A DNA stretch of 64,000 nucleotides from Armigeres subalbatus. Its lineage: Eukaryota > Arthropoda > Insecta > Diptera > Culicidae. Shown here piece by piece: positions 11,456 through 22,897 of the stretch. The stretch is from NCBI RefSeq assembly GCF_024139115.2, contig NC_085140.1, positions 461,063,506 to 461,127,505 on the forward strand, written 5' to 3'. Every line of letters starts with the position of its first letter. Positions within the stretch are counted from its first letter, which is position 1. The notes under the pieces are model-generated. The model was not told the DNA's origin and searched no databases. It saw only the letters and a program-made list of their open reading frames with translations. Both the position numbers and the translations under genes were made by a program.

Positions 11456-11774
11456 TCATAGGTAAGTCAGCGGAAGCCCTCCACCATAGGCATTTGCAAT
11501 CGGTGCAGCGTAACCTCCCGAGTAGACATCTGCGGCTCCGTAAGTCGCCGGATATCCACCGATGGAGCCATACGGATAGGCGCCAGCAGTACCCAAATTG
11601 TAGGCCGTTGGTACGCCATAGAGGGGGTAATTGGTTTGTGCCACCGGAGCAGCGCAGCAAGCGGCGATCACCGTTGCCAAAACGATGCACAGCTGAAACG
11701 AATCAAAACAAAATCGCTTGAATGATTTGAAAGCGAACTGGACTACTGGGATCGGAACGTACCGGTTTAATCAT
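11456..11774 (-). CDS. Small secreted Tyr/Gly/Ala-rich cuticle-like protein, two exons
   Basis: The coding parts are 11763-11774 (ATG ATT AAA CCG) and 11456-11692, joined across a 70-bp intron with GTACGT donor and TTTCAG acceptor, phase 0 after codon 4. The 82-residue product starts MIKPLCIVLATVIAACCAAP, a clear signal peptide with a likely cut after CCA-A. The mature part is low complexity: repeated YG, PY, GGY and AA with no Cys, Trp or charged core. This is typical of short low-complexity cuticle or neuropeptide-like-4-type secreted proteins of insects. It shares leader style, size, intron position and core promoter with the genes at 38645, 42063 and 50631. The precise family name is inferred only. 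Confidence 0.85.
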
Positions 11775-11843
11775 TTCTTGCCTTGATTGATTTGGTTTTC
11801 ACTTTTTTCGGTGGGGGATATGCAATGAAGATGCTTCGAAAAC

Positions 11844-11877
11844 TGACACAATGTACGAACGTGTAGAACAATTTATA
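11844..11877 (-). promoter_or_regulatory. TATA box and initiator of the 11456-11774 gene
   Basis: On the minus strand, GGTATAAATT has its first T at 11877. A TGTCAGTT initiator-like motif has its A at 11844. The 33-base spacing fits an arthropod TATA/Inr promoter, and the other three cuticle-like genes show the same arrangement. Confidence 0.65.
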
Positions 11878-11879
11878 CC

Positions 11880-14005
11880 AAATAGTTGCAGCTCATTAGA
11901 CATTCAAAGCATGCTTCTAGCTTGTTTGATCAGGTGCAAGCTAAACAAGACTTTGGTCAAGAAACAGATCTGAATGCAAAATTAGCTGGGTTTGGCTAGA
12001 ATTTTTGTATGTTCCGGATGGGTTCGGATCGTAGATAAACATCGATTTAAATTTCGCAGCAGATTGGTACAGTAGACGTTTGGTAATTGCAAGACAGTGA
12101 AATGCAATGTTTTGATCTGCGATTTAATTCATTTTGGATACTTCACGTCAAAACGGAGTGAAAGTAATATAGCTTACGTCAACTAACAACGTTTTGTTGC
12201 CTAAAACGCATTGCAGTTATTGTACTATGGTAGTGTACATTACAGCAAATCCGGAGAAGACAAGTTCAATTCACGGTCCAGTCTAGAGAAGACAAATTTA
12301 TAAAGAAACACAGTCAACCGTCCGTGCACCAATATAGAAGTAACAATGGAGTCATGGCAAAATTGAGATGAGGAACATCAAATACTTGGTAAGCTGGTCA
12401 AAGGGATCATCACAATAACCTAATATTATTACATTTAGGATTAAATGTACTTCCATTGTGCTTTTTATACAGGAAACATCAATAATGCTTAAAAACTTGA
12501 TGTTAAAATGCACAGCATATGTAAGATCTAACACGAAAAATGTTTTATTTTTATTCTCTACTAGCAGACCCGAAGAAATCGTTTCGCCTAAAATTGATTT
12601 ATTCTCTAATTAATTTTCGAGTTAAGGGTGGTATGGACTTCTAAAGTACTGTGCAAATAGATAGGGCAAGTAGAGGTCAAGTAATGATTCCTGTACTGAT
12701 ATTCCTTGGGCAGTACGGAGCTTACAAGGAAAGCGAATAATCAGGTAATAGCAGGCGTATTGCAGTGAAGAAAACACAGACTGACGTCTTCCCTAGCGGA
12801 ATAATGCACAGATGCATTATTCCGCAAGTAAAATTGACGTTTTTTCTGCACAGCAATGTTTTTTTTTCTGCAAATCTGAACTAGACAACTGTTTGTCCGG
12901 ACAGTTCTTCTTAGGTTCCAGTCGAAGGGGAATTGCGTGAGTACTGACAACATGACCTGACTTTGCTTAATTTCAGGTTGAATTCCCAGGTGCCAGTGGA
13001 ACGGTCAAATCAACAGTGAAGCGATCTGAGTTTCTTTGTGCGCAGGGAGGATACGTTGGTTCCAATAGATGACACACTGGTTGGAAAATAAACTTTCCGG
13101 TTCGGAGAAGATGGGCGGCTTCGACTTTTTCGTAGGATGAAATGGATGACTGATCTTGCGACCAAATCGGTCATTCGTCTAGATACCCCTACTTTCTACC
13201 GCAAATTTTAAATACCGCTCCATGTTTTGGTGAAAGAAACGGCACTTTGTGCGTTAATTCGAATGTTTTGCTCCCAAGAAGGAGCGTGCCTAGTTGGTGG
13301 GAAACGACAATCAATTTACCAACAGTATGGATAATGACGATTTTATTTTAAAATAAAGGCATTACAGCGATAAAGCGTTTCCGAAAGTCGCTAATATACT
13401 TTCGAAGAATCGGATAAATGGATGCAAAATGGAATGAGTTTGCTATCTCGCTTCGCGCATCTTTGCACGGTTGTAACAGCCCGACGTTTCGTTTACACCC
13501 TCTTATCATTTATTCGAATATTAAGAAATCCGCGACCAAAACTCAATAATTCAACCTTATTAGTTTACAGTGCCTGCTAGTTGTTATCAAAAAACTTTGA
13601 GATGTAATATAAAAACTTGAACATGCTCTCACCAGAAGCCATCGTTTTTCTCAAAAACCAAAATTTCCCACAGATCACTGATAGAGTAACTGAGGCAGAA
13701 TGAGGCATATGAACCATCATTTTGAATATTTTCCATCCATTTCATCCATTCATCCATGACGGCAGAATGCGAAAAAAAAATCCCCAAGAAGTGCTGGATA
13801 ATCTCTAGGACAGCTAATAAACTTCTCCTGAAATGGTGGATCTCTAGAAATGCTATTCCTTCGTGAATTCCGGGAATATTTTTACAAAATCTAAGAATAC
13901 TTTTGGGAGTCCTGCAAATTTCTCCAGGAGCTCTGGAAATCTTTCCAAGAAAACTGAAATTTCCTCAAGAAATACATCTGGAATATCCGATGGATTTATT
14001 TGACA
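11880..14005. other. Intergenic DNA, probable decayed MITE near 12068-12233
   Basis: No gene is supported. TACAGTAGACG at 12068 and the block TAAAACGCATTGCAGTTAT near 12200 resemble the two ends of the element at 14006-14211, so a diverged relative is likely here. From about 13780, short GAATTCC-type fragments of the later minisatellite begin. Confidence 0.4.
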
Positions 14006-14211
14006 TACAGTAGACATGCAAGTCATTTAGCTGCAATGCTTTTTAACTGCAATTCGATAGTTGCATGCACATTTACAGTTCAAAATGATGTCAAAGTCAA
14101 CAGCAGCTATAATGCGCCACACAATTAAAGGCAATTTTATTGTATCTGATGTCGTTTGACAAGCATTATTGAATGTCTAAAACGCGTTGCAGTTATCAAA
14201 CAGCCACTGTA
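14006..14211. mobile_element. Mariner-like TA-flanked MITE, about 206 bp
   Basis: The segment begins TACAGTAGAC and ends GCCACTGTA, giving imperfect inverted ends of the TACAGT type common in Tc1/mariner-derived MITEs. It carries AAAACGCGTTGCAGTTAT near its right end and GCTGCAATGC near its left. It has no open frame. It lies inside weak minisatellite sequence. Confidence 0.5.
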
Positions 14212-14880
14212 TCTCCTGAAATTGATTCTAGAATTCCTTTGAATAAATACTGCTGGAATTTTCTCTGAAATTGCTCCTGGCATACTTTCTTAGTCGCTGG
14301 AAATTATTCTGAGTGAGTACTTGATTTTATTCAGAAAATGTTTTCGTAGAGATTCATGAAGAAATATACGAAAGACGTTTTGTAAAGAAGAATTTCCCAA
14401 CATATTCCTAGAAGTGCTTCCAGAGGAGTTCCAGGAGAAATTTTGAGTGATGCCTGGAGAGATTATTTTTGAAGAAATCCCTGGAGGTATTTTCAATAGA
14501 ATGCAATGTTTGGAAGAATTCCTGAACAATAATAATTCCTCTGGAGGGTTTTCCGAAGGAGTTTATGTTAATATCCAATGAAATTTCTGAAGAAACATTT
14601 TGAAGAATTCTTAGTGGCATTCTCAATGAAATTACTTAGCTATTCCAAAACGAATTGAATGCATTTTAATTTCGCCGCCGAATATTTTGTACCTCACCGA
14701 TGGCTATAAAGCAGTAAGTCAATGGGTTTTGCACATTTTTTTAAATAGAGCAAATTTAATGACAATTTGAATCTGTTCTAGCTCTATTGCTAATTGCTGG
14801 TCGAGAAATCATTCAAGAATGTATTAAAAAAAATCCTCCAGGGATTCACATCAATAATTCGAAATTCTTCAAGACTTGCT
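14212..14880. repeat. Degenerate GAATTCC minisatellite and spacer
   Basis: Scattered copies of GGAATTCC/TTCCTGGA-like units appear at about 14290-14630. A non-repetitive AT-rich spacer (14640-14870) then leads to the well-ordered array. No gene is seen. Confidence 0.5.
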
Positions 14881-14882
14881 CC

Positions 14883-17549
14883 AAAAATCCTCCTGAGGTA
14901 GTTCCTCCAGGAACTCCCAAGGAAGTTCCTCCAGGAACACCCAAGGAAGTTCCTTCAGGCACTATACCGGAAGTTCCTCCAGGAACTCACTCGGAAGTTC
15001 CTCCAGGAATTCCCTCGGAAGTTCTTCAAGTAGTTCCCCCGGCAGTTCCTCCAGGAATTCCCCCAAAAGTTCCTCCAGGATTTCCCCCGAAAGTTCCTCC
15101 AGGAATTCCCCCGGAAATTCCTCCAGGAATTCCCCCCGAAATTCTTCCAGGAATTCCTCCGGAAGTTCCTCGAGGAATTCCCTCGGAAGTTCCTTCAAGA
15201 ATTCCCTCGGAAGTTACTCCAGGAATTCCCTCGGAAGTTCCTCCAGTAATTCCCCCGGCTGTTCCTCCAGGAATTCCCCCGGAAGTTTCTCCAAGAATTC
15301 CCCCGGAAGTTCCTTCGAGATTTCCCCCGAAAGTTCCTCCAAGAATTCCTCCGGAAGTTTCTCCATGATTTCCTCCGTTTCTTCAGAAATTCCCTCGGGA
15401 GTTCTTTCAGTTCTTTCAGTTCTATCGGAAGTTTCCCCGGGAGTTCCTTCGGAAGTTCCTCTGGGACTTCCTCCGGAAGTTCCACTGCGAGTTCCTCCAA
15501 GAGTTTCTCCGGAATTCCACCAGGAGCTCCCCTGGGAATTCCTCTGCGAGTGCCTCTGGGAGTTCCCCGGGAGTTCCTTTGGGAGTTCCCCCGGGAGTTC
15601 CTTTGGCAGTTTCCCCGGGAGTTCCCTCGGATGTTTCCGCAGGAGTTCTTTCCCGAGTTTTTTCGGGTGTTCCTTTGGAAGTCCCTCCGGGAGTTCCTTT
15701 GGAAGTTCCTCCGGATCTTCCTTCGGAAGCTCCCCCGGGACTTCCTCCGGATGTTCCTCCGCGACTTCCTCTGGAAAGTTTCCTTCAAAGGATTCCCTCC
15801 TAAAGGTCCCCGGGAGTTTCTCCACAAATTTCCTCGGGAGTTCCTACACAAATTCCCTCAGGAATTCCTTCGGAAACTTCCCCGGGAGTTCCTTCGAAAG
15901 TTCCTCTGGGACTTCCTACGGAAAATCCTCCGCGAGTTCCACCGAGAGTCTCTCCGGGAGTTCCATCACGAGTTCCTTCGGGATTTCCTTTGGAAGTTCC
16001 TCAGGGTCTCCCTGCGGAAGTTCCCTCAGGAGTTCCTTTGGAAGTATCTTCGGGTCTTCTTTCGGAAGTTACCCCGGGAGTTCCTTCGGAATGTCCTCCG
16101 GATCCTCCTGCGGAAGCTCCCTCGGCACTTCCTCCGGATGTTCCTCCAGGCCTCCTCTAGAAGTTCGTCCACCTGTAAAAGTTCCCCCGGGGCTCCTTTC
16201 GAAAGTTCCCCCAGGACTTCCTCCGGAAGTTCCTTCAGGACTTCCTCCGGAAGTTCCCTCAGGATTTCCTCCGGAAGTTCCCTCAAAATTTCCTCCGGAA
16301 GTTCCTCCAGAAGTTCCCCCGGGAGTTCCTTTGGAAATTTCCCCGAAAGTTCCTTCGGAACTCCTCCGAGAGTTCCTCAGGGAGTTCCCTCGGAAGTTTT
16401 CCCAGGAGTTCTTTCGCGAGTTCCTTGTCTCTTTGGGAGTTTCTTCGGTTCTTCTTTCGGAAGTTATCCCGGTAGCTCCTTCGGAAGGTCTTCCGGATCC
16501 CATCTGGAAGTTCTCCCGGGACTTCTTCCGGAGTTCCCCCAGGACTTCTTCCGGAAGTTCCCTCAGGATTTCCTCAGGAAGTTTCTCCAGGATTTCCTCC
16601 AGAAGTTTCCTCGGGAATTCCTTCGTAATTTATAGATGCTCCCTTACTAGATTATATTACCAGTTGCTAGTAATATCTGCCGTTCTTATAACTTTTGAAG
16701 TTCCTCCAGGAATTCCTTCGGAAGTTCCTCTAGGAATTCCTTCGGAAGTTCCTCTAGGAATTCCTTCGGAAGTTCCTCTAGGAATTCCTTCGGAAGTTCC
16801 TCCAGGAATTCTTTGGAAGTTCCTCCAGGAATTCCTTCGGAAGTTCCTCCAGGAATTCCTTCGGAAGTTCCTCCAGGAATTCCTTCGGAAGTTCCTCCAG
16901 GAATTCTTTCGAAAATTCCTCCAGGAATTCTTTCGAAAGTTCCTCCAGGAATTCCTTCGGAAATTCCTCCAGGAATTCCTTCGGAAGTTCCTCCAGGAAT
17001 TCCTTCGGAAGTTCCTCCAGGAATTCCTTCGGAAGTTCCTCTAGGAATTCCTTCGGAAATTCCTCTAGGAATTCCATCGGAAGTTCCTCTAGGAATTCCT
17101 TCGGAAGTTCCTCCAAGAATTCCTTCGGAAGTTTCTCCAGGAATTCCTCCGGAAGTTTCTCCAGGAATTCCTCCGGAAGTTTCTCCAGGAATTCCTCCGG
17201 AAGTTTCTCCAGACATTACTCCGGAAGTTCCTCCAGGAATTACTCCGGAAGTTCCTCCAGGAATTCCTCCGAAAGTTTCTACAGGAATTCCTCCAGAAAT
17301 TCTCTCGGAAGTTCCATAACGAATTCCTCCGGAAGTTCCATCAGGAATTCCTCCGGAAACTCCATCGGGAATTCCTCTGGAAGTTCTATCAGGAATACCT
17401 CCGGAAGTTGCAACAGGAATTCCTCCGGCAGATGCATCAGGGATTCCTCCGGAAGTTCCATCAGGGATTCCTCTGGAAGTTCCATCAGGAATTCCTCCGG
17501 AAGTTCCTTCACGAATTCCTTCGGAAGTTCCATCAGGCATTCCTCAGGA
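14883..17549 (+). repeat. 24-bp minisatellite, first arm
   Basis: The unit GGAATTCCTTCGGAAGTTCC plus TCCA is repeated many times. It is nearly perfect at 16690-17120 and more diverged at 15365-16620. Because 24 is a multiple of three and the unit lacks stops in several frames, long frames appear on both strands (up to 559 codons), reading PPGIPSEV, EFLEELPK or GTSEGIPG. These are not credible genes: they lack leaders, splice signals and any non-repeat domain. A non-repeat block of about 60 bp interrupts the array at 16627-16690. Confidence 0.9.
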
Positions 17550-17703
17550 CCCAGCAAACACAAGATCGTATATCATAGCGAATAAATGTACAAAGTGGAG
17601 GCCTTATACGTGCATTTTGCACGCAGTAAAATAGAGGAATGGGCCTATATCGCCTCCACCTTGTACACTTATTTGCTAGCATATGCGATTTTGTGTTGGC
17701 TGG
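17550..17703. mobile_element. MITE of about 154 bp inserted in the minisatellite
   Basis: The left end reads CCCAGCAAACACAAGATCGT and the reverse complement of the right end reads CCCAGCCAACACAAAATCGC. Pairing continues inward about 50 bp to GTGGAGGC. A short GC-rich hairpin (CGTGCATTTTGCACG) lies near the centre. The minisatellite resumes on both sides, so this is a clean insertion. No clear target duplication was seen. Confidence 0.7.
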
Positions 17704-17910
17704 GGAAGTTCCATCAGCAATTCCTCTTGAAGTTCCATCAGGAATTTCTCCGGAAGTACTTCCAGGAATTCTCAAGGAAGTTCTTCCAGGAATTCCTCAA
17801 GAAGTTTTTCCAGGAATTCCTCCGGAAGTTCCTCAAAGAATTCCTTCAGAAGATCCATCAGGAAATCCTCCGGAAGTTTCATCCTTAGGAAGTTCTTTCT
17901 GGAAGAAATT
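17704..17910 (+). repeat. Minisatellite, end of first arm
   Basis: The array continues after the inserted MITE with diverged CCATCAGGAATTCCTC and GGAAGTTC units. It ends at a switch point near 17900-17930, beyond which the units are in the opposite orientation. Confidence 0.8.
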
Positions 17911-17914
17911 CTAG

Positions 17915-19437
17915 GAAAAACTACCGGAGAAATTCCTGGAGGAACTTCCGGAGAAATTCCTGGAAGAACTTTCGGAGGTATTCCTGGAGGAACTTCCGGA
18001 GGAATTTCTGGAAGGACTTCCGGAGAAATTTCAGAAGAAACTTCCGGAGAAATACTTGGAGGAACTTCCGGAGGAACTTCCAGAGGAATACCTGTTGGTA
18101 CCTTCGGAGAATCTCCTTTAGGAACCTTCGAAGGATTTTCTGATTAAACTTCCGGATTAATTCCTGCTGGAACTTCCGGAGGAATTCCTGATGGAACTTT
18201 CGGAGGAATAGCTGATGGAATTTCCGGAGGAATACCTGAAGGAATTTCCGGAGGAATTCCTAAAGGAACTTTCGGAGTAAATCTTGGAAGTTCTTTCGGA
18301 GGAATTCCCGGACGAATTTTCGGAAGAATTCCTAGACGAACTTCCGGAGGAATTCCTGGAAATAATATCCAAGGAATTTCTAGAGGAACTACCGGAGGAA
18401 TTCTTGGAGGAGCTTCCAGAGGAATTCCTGAAGAAACTTCCGGAGGAATTCTTTATGGAATTTCCGGAGGTATTCCTGATGAAACTTCCGAAAGAATTCC
18501 TGGTGGAACTTCCGGAGGAATTCCTGGTGGAACTTCCGGAGGAATTTCTGATGGAACTATCGGAGAAATACCTGATGGAACTTCCGGAGGAATAACTGAA
18601 GATATTTCCGTAGGAATTGCTGAAGAAACTATCGGAGAAATTCTTGGAAGCACCTCCGGAGGAATTCTTGAACTATCTTCCGGAAGCATTTCTGGACGAA
18701 CTTCCAAAGGAATTCCTGGACAAAATTCCTAAGGAATTTCTGGTGGAACTTCCGGAGGAATTTTCAGAGGTCGGAGGTGAACTAGCCTTGGGCTAAAAAC
18801 CTCTTTAATAAAGATTTTAATAATAATAATTTTTAGAGGAACTTCCTGATGGAATTTTCGGAGGAATTTCTGATTGAATTTCCGGATGAATTCTTGTTGG
18901 AACTTCCGGAGGAATTCCTGGACGAACTTCCGGAGGAATTGCTGATGGAACTTCCGGAGGAATTCCTGATGGAACTTCCGGAGGAATTCCTGGACGAACT
19001 TCCGGAGGAATTGCTGATGGAACTTCCGGAGGAATTCCTGGTGGAACTTCCGGAGGAATTCCTGGTGGAACTCCCGGAGGAATTCCTGATGATACTTCCG
19101 GAGCAACTCCCGAACGAGGAATTCCTGATGGAACTTACGGAGGAATTCCTGATGGAACTTCCAGAGGAATCCCTTGACGAACTTCCAGAAGAATCTCTGG
19201 TCTAACCTCCGGAGGAATTCCTGGACGAACTTCCGGAGGAATTGCTGATGGAACTTCCGGAGGAATTCCTGGTGGAACTCCCGAAGGAATTCCTGATGGA
19301 TCTTCCGGAGGAATTCCTGGATGAATTTCCCAAGGTATTTCTGGACGAATTTCTAGAGGAATCCTGGAAGAACTCCCGGAGGAGTTCTTGGACGAACCTC
19401 CGGAAGAATACCTTAACTTCCTAAAGGAATTCCAGGA
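17915..19437 (-). repeat. 24-bp minisatellite, inverted second arm
   Basis: Units now read GGAGGAATTCCTGATGGAAC and TTCC, the reverse complement type of the first arm, again with a 24-bp period (best ordered at 18840-19080). The two arms form a very large imperfect inverted repeat of more than 4 kb. Open frames such as the 103-, 118- and 125-codon ones here are repeat artefacts. Confidence 0.9.
18769..18838 (+). mobile_element. 3' tail of a non-LTR element or SINE in the array
   Basis: A non-satellite block with GGGCTAAAAACCTCTTTAAT followed by AAAGATTTTAATAATAATAA breaks the minisatellite. The simple TAA-repeat tail is typical of the 3' end of some non-LTR elements and their SINE partners. 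It is too short to classify. Confidence 0.5.
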
Positions 19438-19957
19438 AGAACTTGAAATTAATTAAATTTGTTCACGCTGACCCACGCCACCCATTAACTCTATTCGATC
19501 GCCACCTCCCTATATTCAGGATATGACAACAAATTATTCTGAAAGAATTCCGGCGCTCACAAATTGTGAAAAAAAATCCTGTACAATGAAATTTACAAAT
19601 TGATCATTTTTACGGATATTCGGTATCTTGTTGGCCTCCACAAACACCTTTACAATTACACAGAAAAAAATAAAAAAAGAGGAGGATGAAGCGGAACTTG
19701 AGCAGCTGGAAATATAATTGAAGCAAACTGTACTGGAAAAATCATTACTTCTGCGGGAAATCATAGAAATAGAAGAGGAAGATCAAGACGACAGCGGCAT
19801 ACGTCGGTGTAATGTTCAGCGGGCAAAGTTCGGAAGTAGAGTGGGATCAATATAACGATAGTAGGCTCGCATATCAGGCTCAGGTGATTGACTCGAACCA
19901 ACACGGAAAGCTTTATGAAACGTTACTAGCTAGACATGCATGCCACGACGGCATAGA

Positions 19958-20096
19958 GGTTGCTGGCGTTTAATCATCTTTCTCTTTCAAGCGCAAAGGA
20001 AAGATAGGATTTGTTTTCATCGAAACGTTTCCCGATGAAAACAAACTCTATCTTCGCCGTGCGCTTGAAAGAGAAAGATGATTAAACGTCGCAACC
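19958..20096. repeat. Foldback element with about 65-bp arms
   Basis: The sequence from GGTTGC through TTTAATCATCTTTCTCTTTC and on to GTTTTCATCG is followed by a loop of about 10 bases and then its near-perfect reverse complement ending GCAACC. It could form a long hairpin RNA or cruciform. It carries no gene. Confidence 0.75.
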
Positions 20097-20227
20097 CTAT
20101 ACAGCAACTAGCAATATGAAGCAATGGGCAGGTATTCTTCCGGTGACTCAACCATTGTGCCTTCAACAGACAATGAATGTGCAAAGAGCTGAGGCAAGTT
20201 TACATGTGTCATGCTAGAAAATTTAAT

Positions 20228-20285
20228 ATTATTATAATCTTTATTAACCAAATATCTCGGCCCTTGGCCGGTTTATCTCATGAAT
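20228..20285 (-). mobile_element. 3' tail of a non-LTR element
   Basis: Read on the minus strand, this ends GGTTAATAAAGATTATAATA with an AATAAA signal and an ATT-type tail after CGGCCAAGGGCCGAG. This resembles the 3' end of a non-LTR element. No coding part is attached. Confidence 0.4.
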
Positions 20286-20999
20286 GCTAGAAATCTCCAG
20301 ACGCACAGCTTGACAAAGCTCATTCTTTAACTGGTGAAGATGACGCTCTAGGTCAGTCATGTCCTTTCTCGAAGGTTTCAATTTACGAAACTGAGTTTCG
20401 AATTTCCCGCACGGGTCGATGAAAGCGAAAAAAACTACAGAGAATTGACTTCAGCAAGACTCTACTGCAGAATATGGGATGCAGGGATGCAGAATATACG
20501 GATAACACCCCGGTATGCGGTAACAATTTATTCAGCGGGCAAAGCTCGGAAATAGAGAGCAATCAATACGATGATAGTTGCCAGATCAGTCTCGTGCCGT
20601 ACCGTTCAGCCGTGTGTTCCGTAGTGGGGAGAGATCTCACTCAATTCAATTTGAGGCGGTCGAATTTTTCCTCTCCATATTGAAAGTTTCGTCGAAAAAC
20701 TTATGTCTTCTAGACGAATCACAAAACTACAACAAGAAACAAATTAATAATTATTCACTAGAGAAAGAGTTATTCAATATGTATCAATACTCCTCATCCC
20801 GAATTACAATGGCCCAGCTGCAATTCAACCAATGTCGGCAATGCACTCGGTAGAAACTCCGTTTTTGAATTGTTTTTTCGCTACGGCATCTCCAAGTCCA
20901 CCTTCTCCGCTTCGTTTGCAACAATTATTTGGTCGAGGTTAAGGCAGCCATTATCAAAAACCGCAAAACTGCGAAAAATGTAGAAATGTTTAAAACCGA

Positions 21000-21429
21000 A
21001 TATTTTTTCAAATTTATTGTTTACAGATACTTACCTGCTTGATGACATTTTTTCTTTATCATCTTGCTATATTGCCGCCTACTTTTTCAATTGCGTTTAC
21101 CAGTTGTCAAAATTACTTCGGTAATTAGATCAAACTTTCCTTGAGCATTTTTCTTGAGATCTGCGTACTAAGCTTTATGAAGAAATTGATGTTATACTTG
21201 TATGGGAGGTCCTTATACCAAAAGGGGGAAGGGTATCGAACCATCTTAAGAATCTTCCCCGGCCCCAAAAACTTCTGCATACAAATTTTCACGCCGAGCG
21301 GTTCAGTAGTTTGGGAGTCTATAAGATTCAGACAGTCAGAAATTTATTAATATATTTTTATGTATATAAATAGATTCAAATGAATTTTGTATTTGAATCA
21401 GTTCTTTACTTATTCGAAAAATGTGCTGA
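21000..21429. other. Anonymous AT-rich DNA
   Basis: No gene, inverted repeat or tandem array was recognised in this stretch. Confidence 0.4.
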
Positions 21430-21501
21430 AGGCGACTGGTAGGAATCGAACTCACAACCCGAGTAAGCTAGACAGGTGCTTTCTTGTCTAAGCTACGAAG
21501 G
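21430..21501 (-). repeat. tRNA-like sequence (SINE-derived), degenerate
   Basis: The minus strand shows an A-box-like TAGCTTAGACAAG, an anticodon loop near CTAGCTT and a B-box-like AGTTCGATTCC. Acceptor and T-stem pairing are imperfect. It is a diverged relative of the better-preserved copy at 55573-55647. Confidence 0.55.
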
Positions 21502-21680
21502 CCCTCTTTGACGGCTCTCGCTGTCCAGCGGCTACATACCAATCCGAAATACCAACCTAGGATATGGTCCAGTCCGATCTATTTTTAGAATTATCTTTGT
21601 CGTTGAAAAAGCAAATCAAGTGATAGTGAGTGAACATTATTGTATGGCAACTGATAGTTTGGCATATTCTCAATCAGTGA

Positions 21681-21840
21681 TCTATATATAAAAAACGAAT
21701 GTTTGTTGGTTACTGTCGCTAAAACTGTAGAATGGCTGGATCAATCTTGCCTTCGGATTTTTTTTCCTTGTTGGGTATTTCAATCGCTGCGACCATTTTT
21801 TAGATCTATTGTGATATATGCCCCATTTTATATAGTTTTG
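21681..21840 (+). repeat. Dispersed repeat with TCTATATATAAAAA start, copy 1
   Basis: The start TCTATATATAAAAAACGAAT is followed by ATGGCTGGATCAATCTTG, then a block with TTGTTGGG and TTTTAGATCTATTGT. The same order occurs at 22898-23320. Such starts, followed by a GGCTGRAT-type box, are familiar at the ends of Helitron-like elements in arthropods, but no Helitron CTRR end was confirmed. Confidence 0.45.
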
Positions 21841-21859
21841 TCAAGTTGACGCATTATTG

Positions 21860-22860
21860 CTATTTAGAGCAATCGCATCGCCTTGACTGGCAGAATTTTC
21901 CCAATTCGGTATTATGGTTCTGATGAATCGTATTGGGATTTGTTCTCAAAAATTCAGAGGGTTTTCTCAGCCCCTGTGGAAATTGAAATCTCTTTCTGAA
22001 AATTTCCGGACAATAGCGTAAAAGATGTTCCGAGTCTTCAACATGTATGCCACAGAAACGACATACATCTTCTTGAAGTTCTCCTAACAGCTTCAAGAGA
22101 TATCGACTCGGGCAATGACCTGTTACAGGACCTACATATGTGCTAAGCTATTTTTGTGTAAGATCTAGGATTTTGCGAGTACTGAATACGTTTGGCTTAA
22201 TGAAACGTTTTGACTGTCTCACAATAAAGGTGTTCTTCCAAATGCCCTCTATTTTTTAATGTTCCTAAGACTTAAGCATAAATTAGAGCATTCCAGAATA
22301 GCCTGAACTTCAGCTTGGAAAATAGTTGGCCACTTGCCCATGGAAATTGAAATATTTAGCCCTGGGCCAGTCACGCCTGCTCCAACTTGATTGTTCAGCT
22401 TTGAGCCGTCGGTGTAAAACACAATTGATCCTGAGCGAAGATTTGGTCCACCACTTGTCCATATACTTCGCTCAAGATTAATTACATCAAAACATCGATG
22501 AAAGTTGTATCTTCTCCTCATCCAGTCATCATTGTTTGTGATGAGCGAGTTGATACTAATTTTGTTTGCCCTTTCAAGTCACCTCCGAAAAAAATTGAAA
22601 GTTTTCTGATCCTCGAAGTATTTTTCTCAGCTTCTAGTTGAATAAAATGATCCAATTCAAGTCTAACTCCAAGAAGCTTGGCTGAATTTGAAAGTTTCAA
22701 ATCTGTTCCTTTCAGTTTTTAAATATAAAATGAATTGTTTCTTTTCCTTGTGAGCCACCAATGTGGTTTTTGAAAGATTTATATTCAATCCTTCTTTTGG
22801 TGTCTTTGGATGATTTGTTCTTCATAGCCCAACGAAGGTTTAAGAAAAATTAAAAGTTGA
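21860..22860 (-). pseudogene. Non-LTR retrotransposon ORF2 C-terminal fragment (RT end, RNase H, CCHC-like)
   Basis: On the minus strand, in order, the sequence shows a reverse-transcriptase thumb-like block (LKLSNSAKLLGV near 22680), an RNase H start (YTDGSKLNNQVGAGV near 22400, with the first catalytic Asp) and a terminal Cys/His block (CRFCGIHVEDSEHLLRYC near 22030-22080). RNase H in ORF2 suggests the R1/LOA/I group rather than RTE. Frameshifts separate the blocks and the catalytic RT boxes are missing. It lies between two copies of the TCTATATATAAAAA repeat. Confidence 0.75.
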
Positions 22861-22897
22861 AGCTCCCAAAAAATGCCGTAAAATTGGAAAAATTGTT

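Larger units (their letters stand above)
19440..20870 (+). pseudogene. Probable retroelement gag remnant, duplicated piece
   Basis: At 19670-19800 a broken frame is rich in Glu, Leu and Lys (EEDEAELEQLEI, LLLREI, EEDQDDS), as in the coiled-coil region of BEL/Pao-type gag proteins. The motif TTCAGCGGGCAAAG with following sequence appears at about 19813 and again at about 20531, so part is duplicated. In-frame stops are common. The assignment is weak, and no catalytic domain supports it. Confidence 0.35.

Noticed and set aside
15195..15851. 218-codon Arg/Asn/Ser-rich minus frame
   Set aside because: Another frame of the same minisatellite.
15365..17044. 559-codon frame, Ser/Phe/Gly- then Pro/Glu-rich, resembling a structural protein
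   Set aside because: It lies wholly in the 24-bp minisatellite, and overlapping frames of similar quality exist on both strands. There is no leader, domain or splice context.
16686..17540. 284-codon minus-strand Gly/Thr/Ser-rich frame, silk- or glue-like
   Set aside because: It is a repeat translation of GTSEGIPG. It exists because the unit is 24 bp long without stops.
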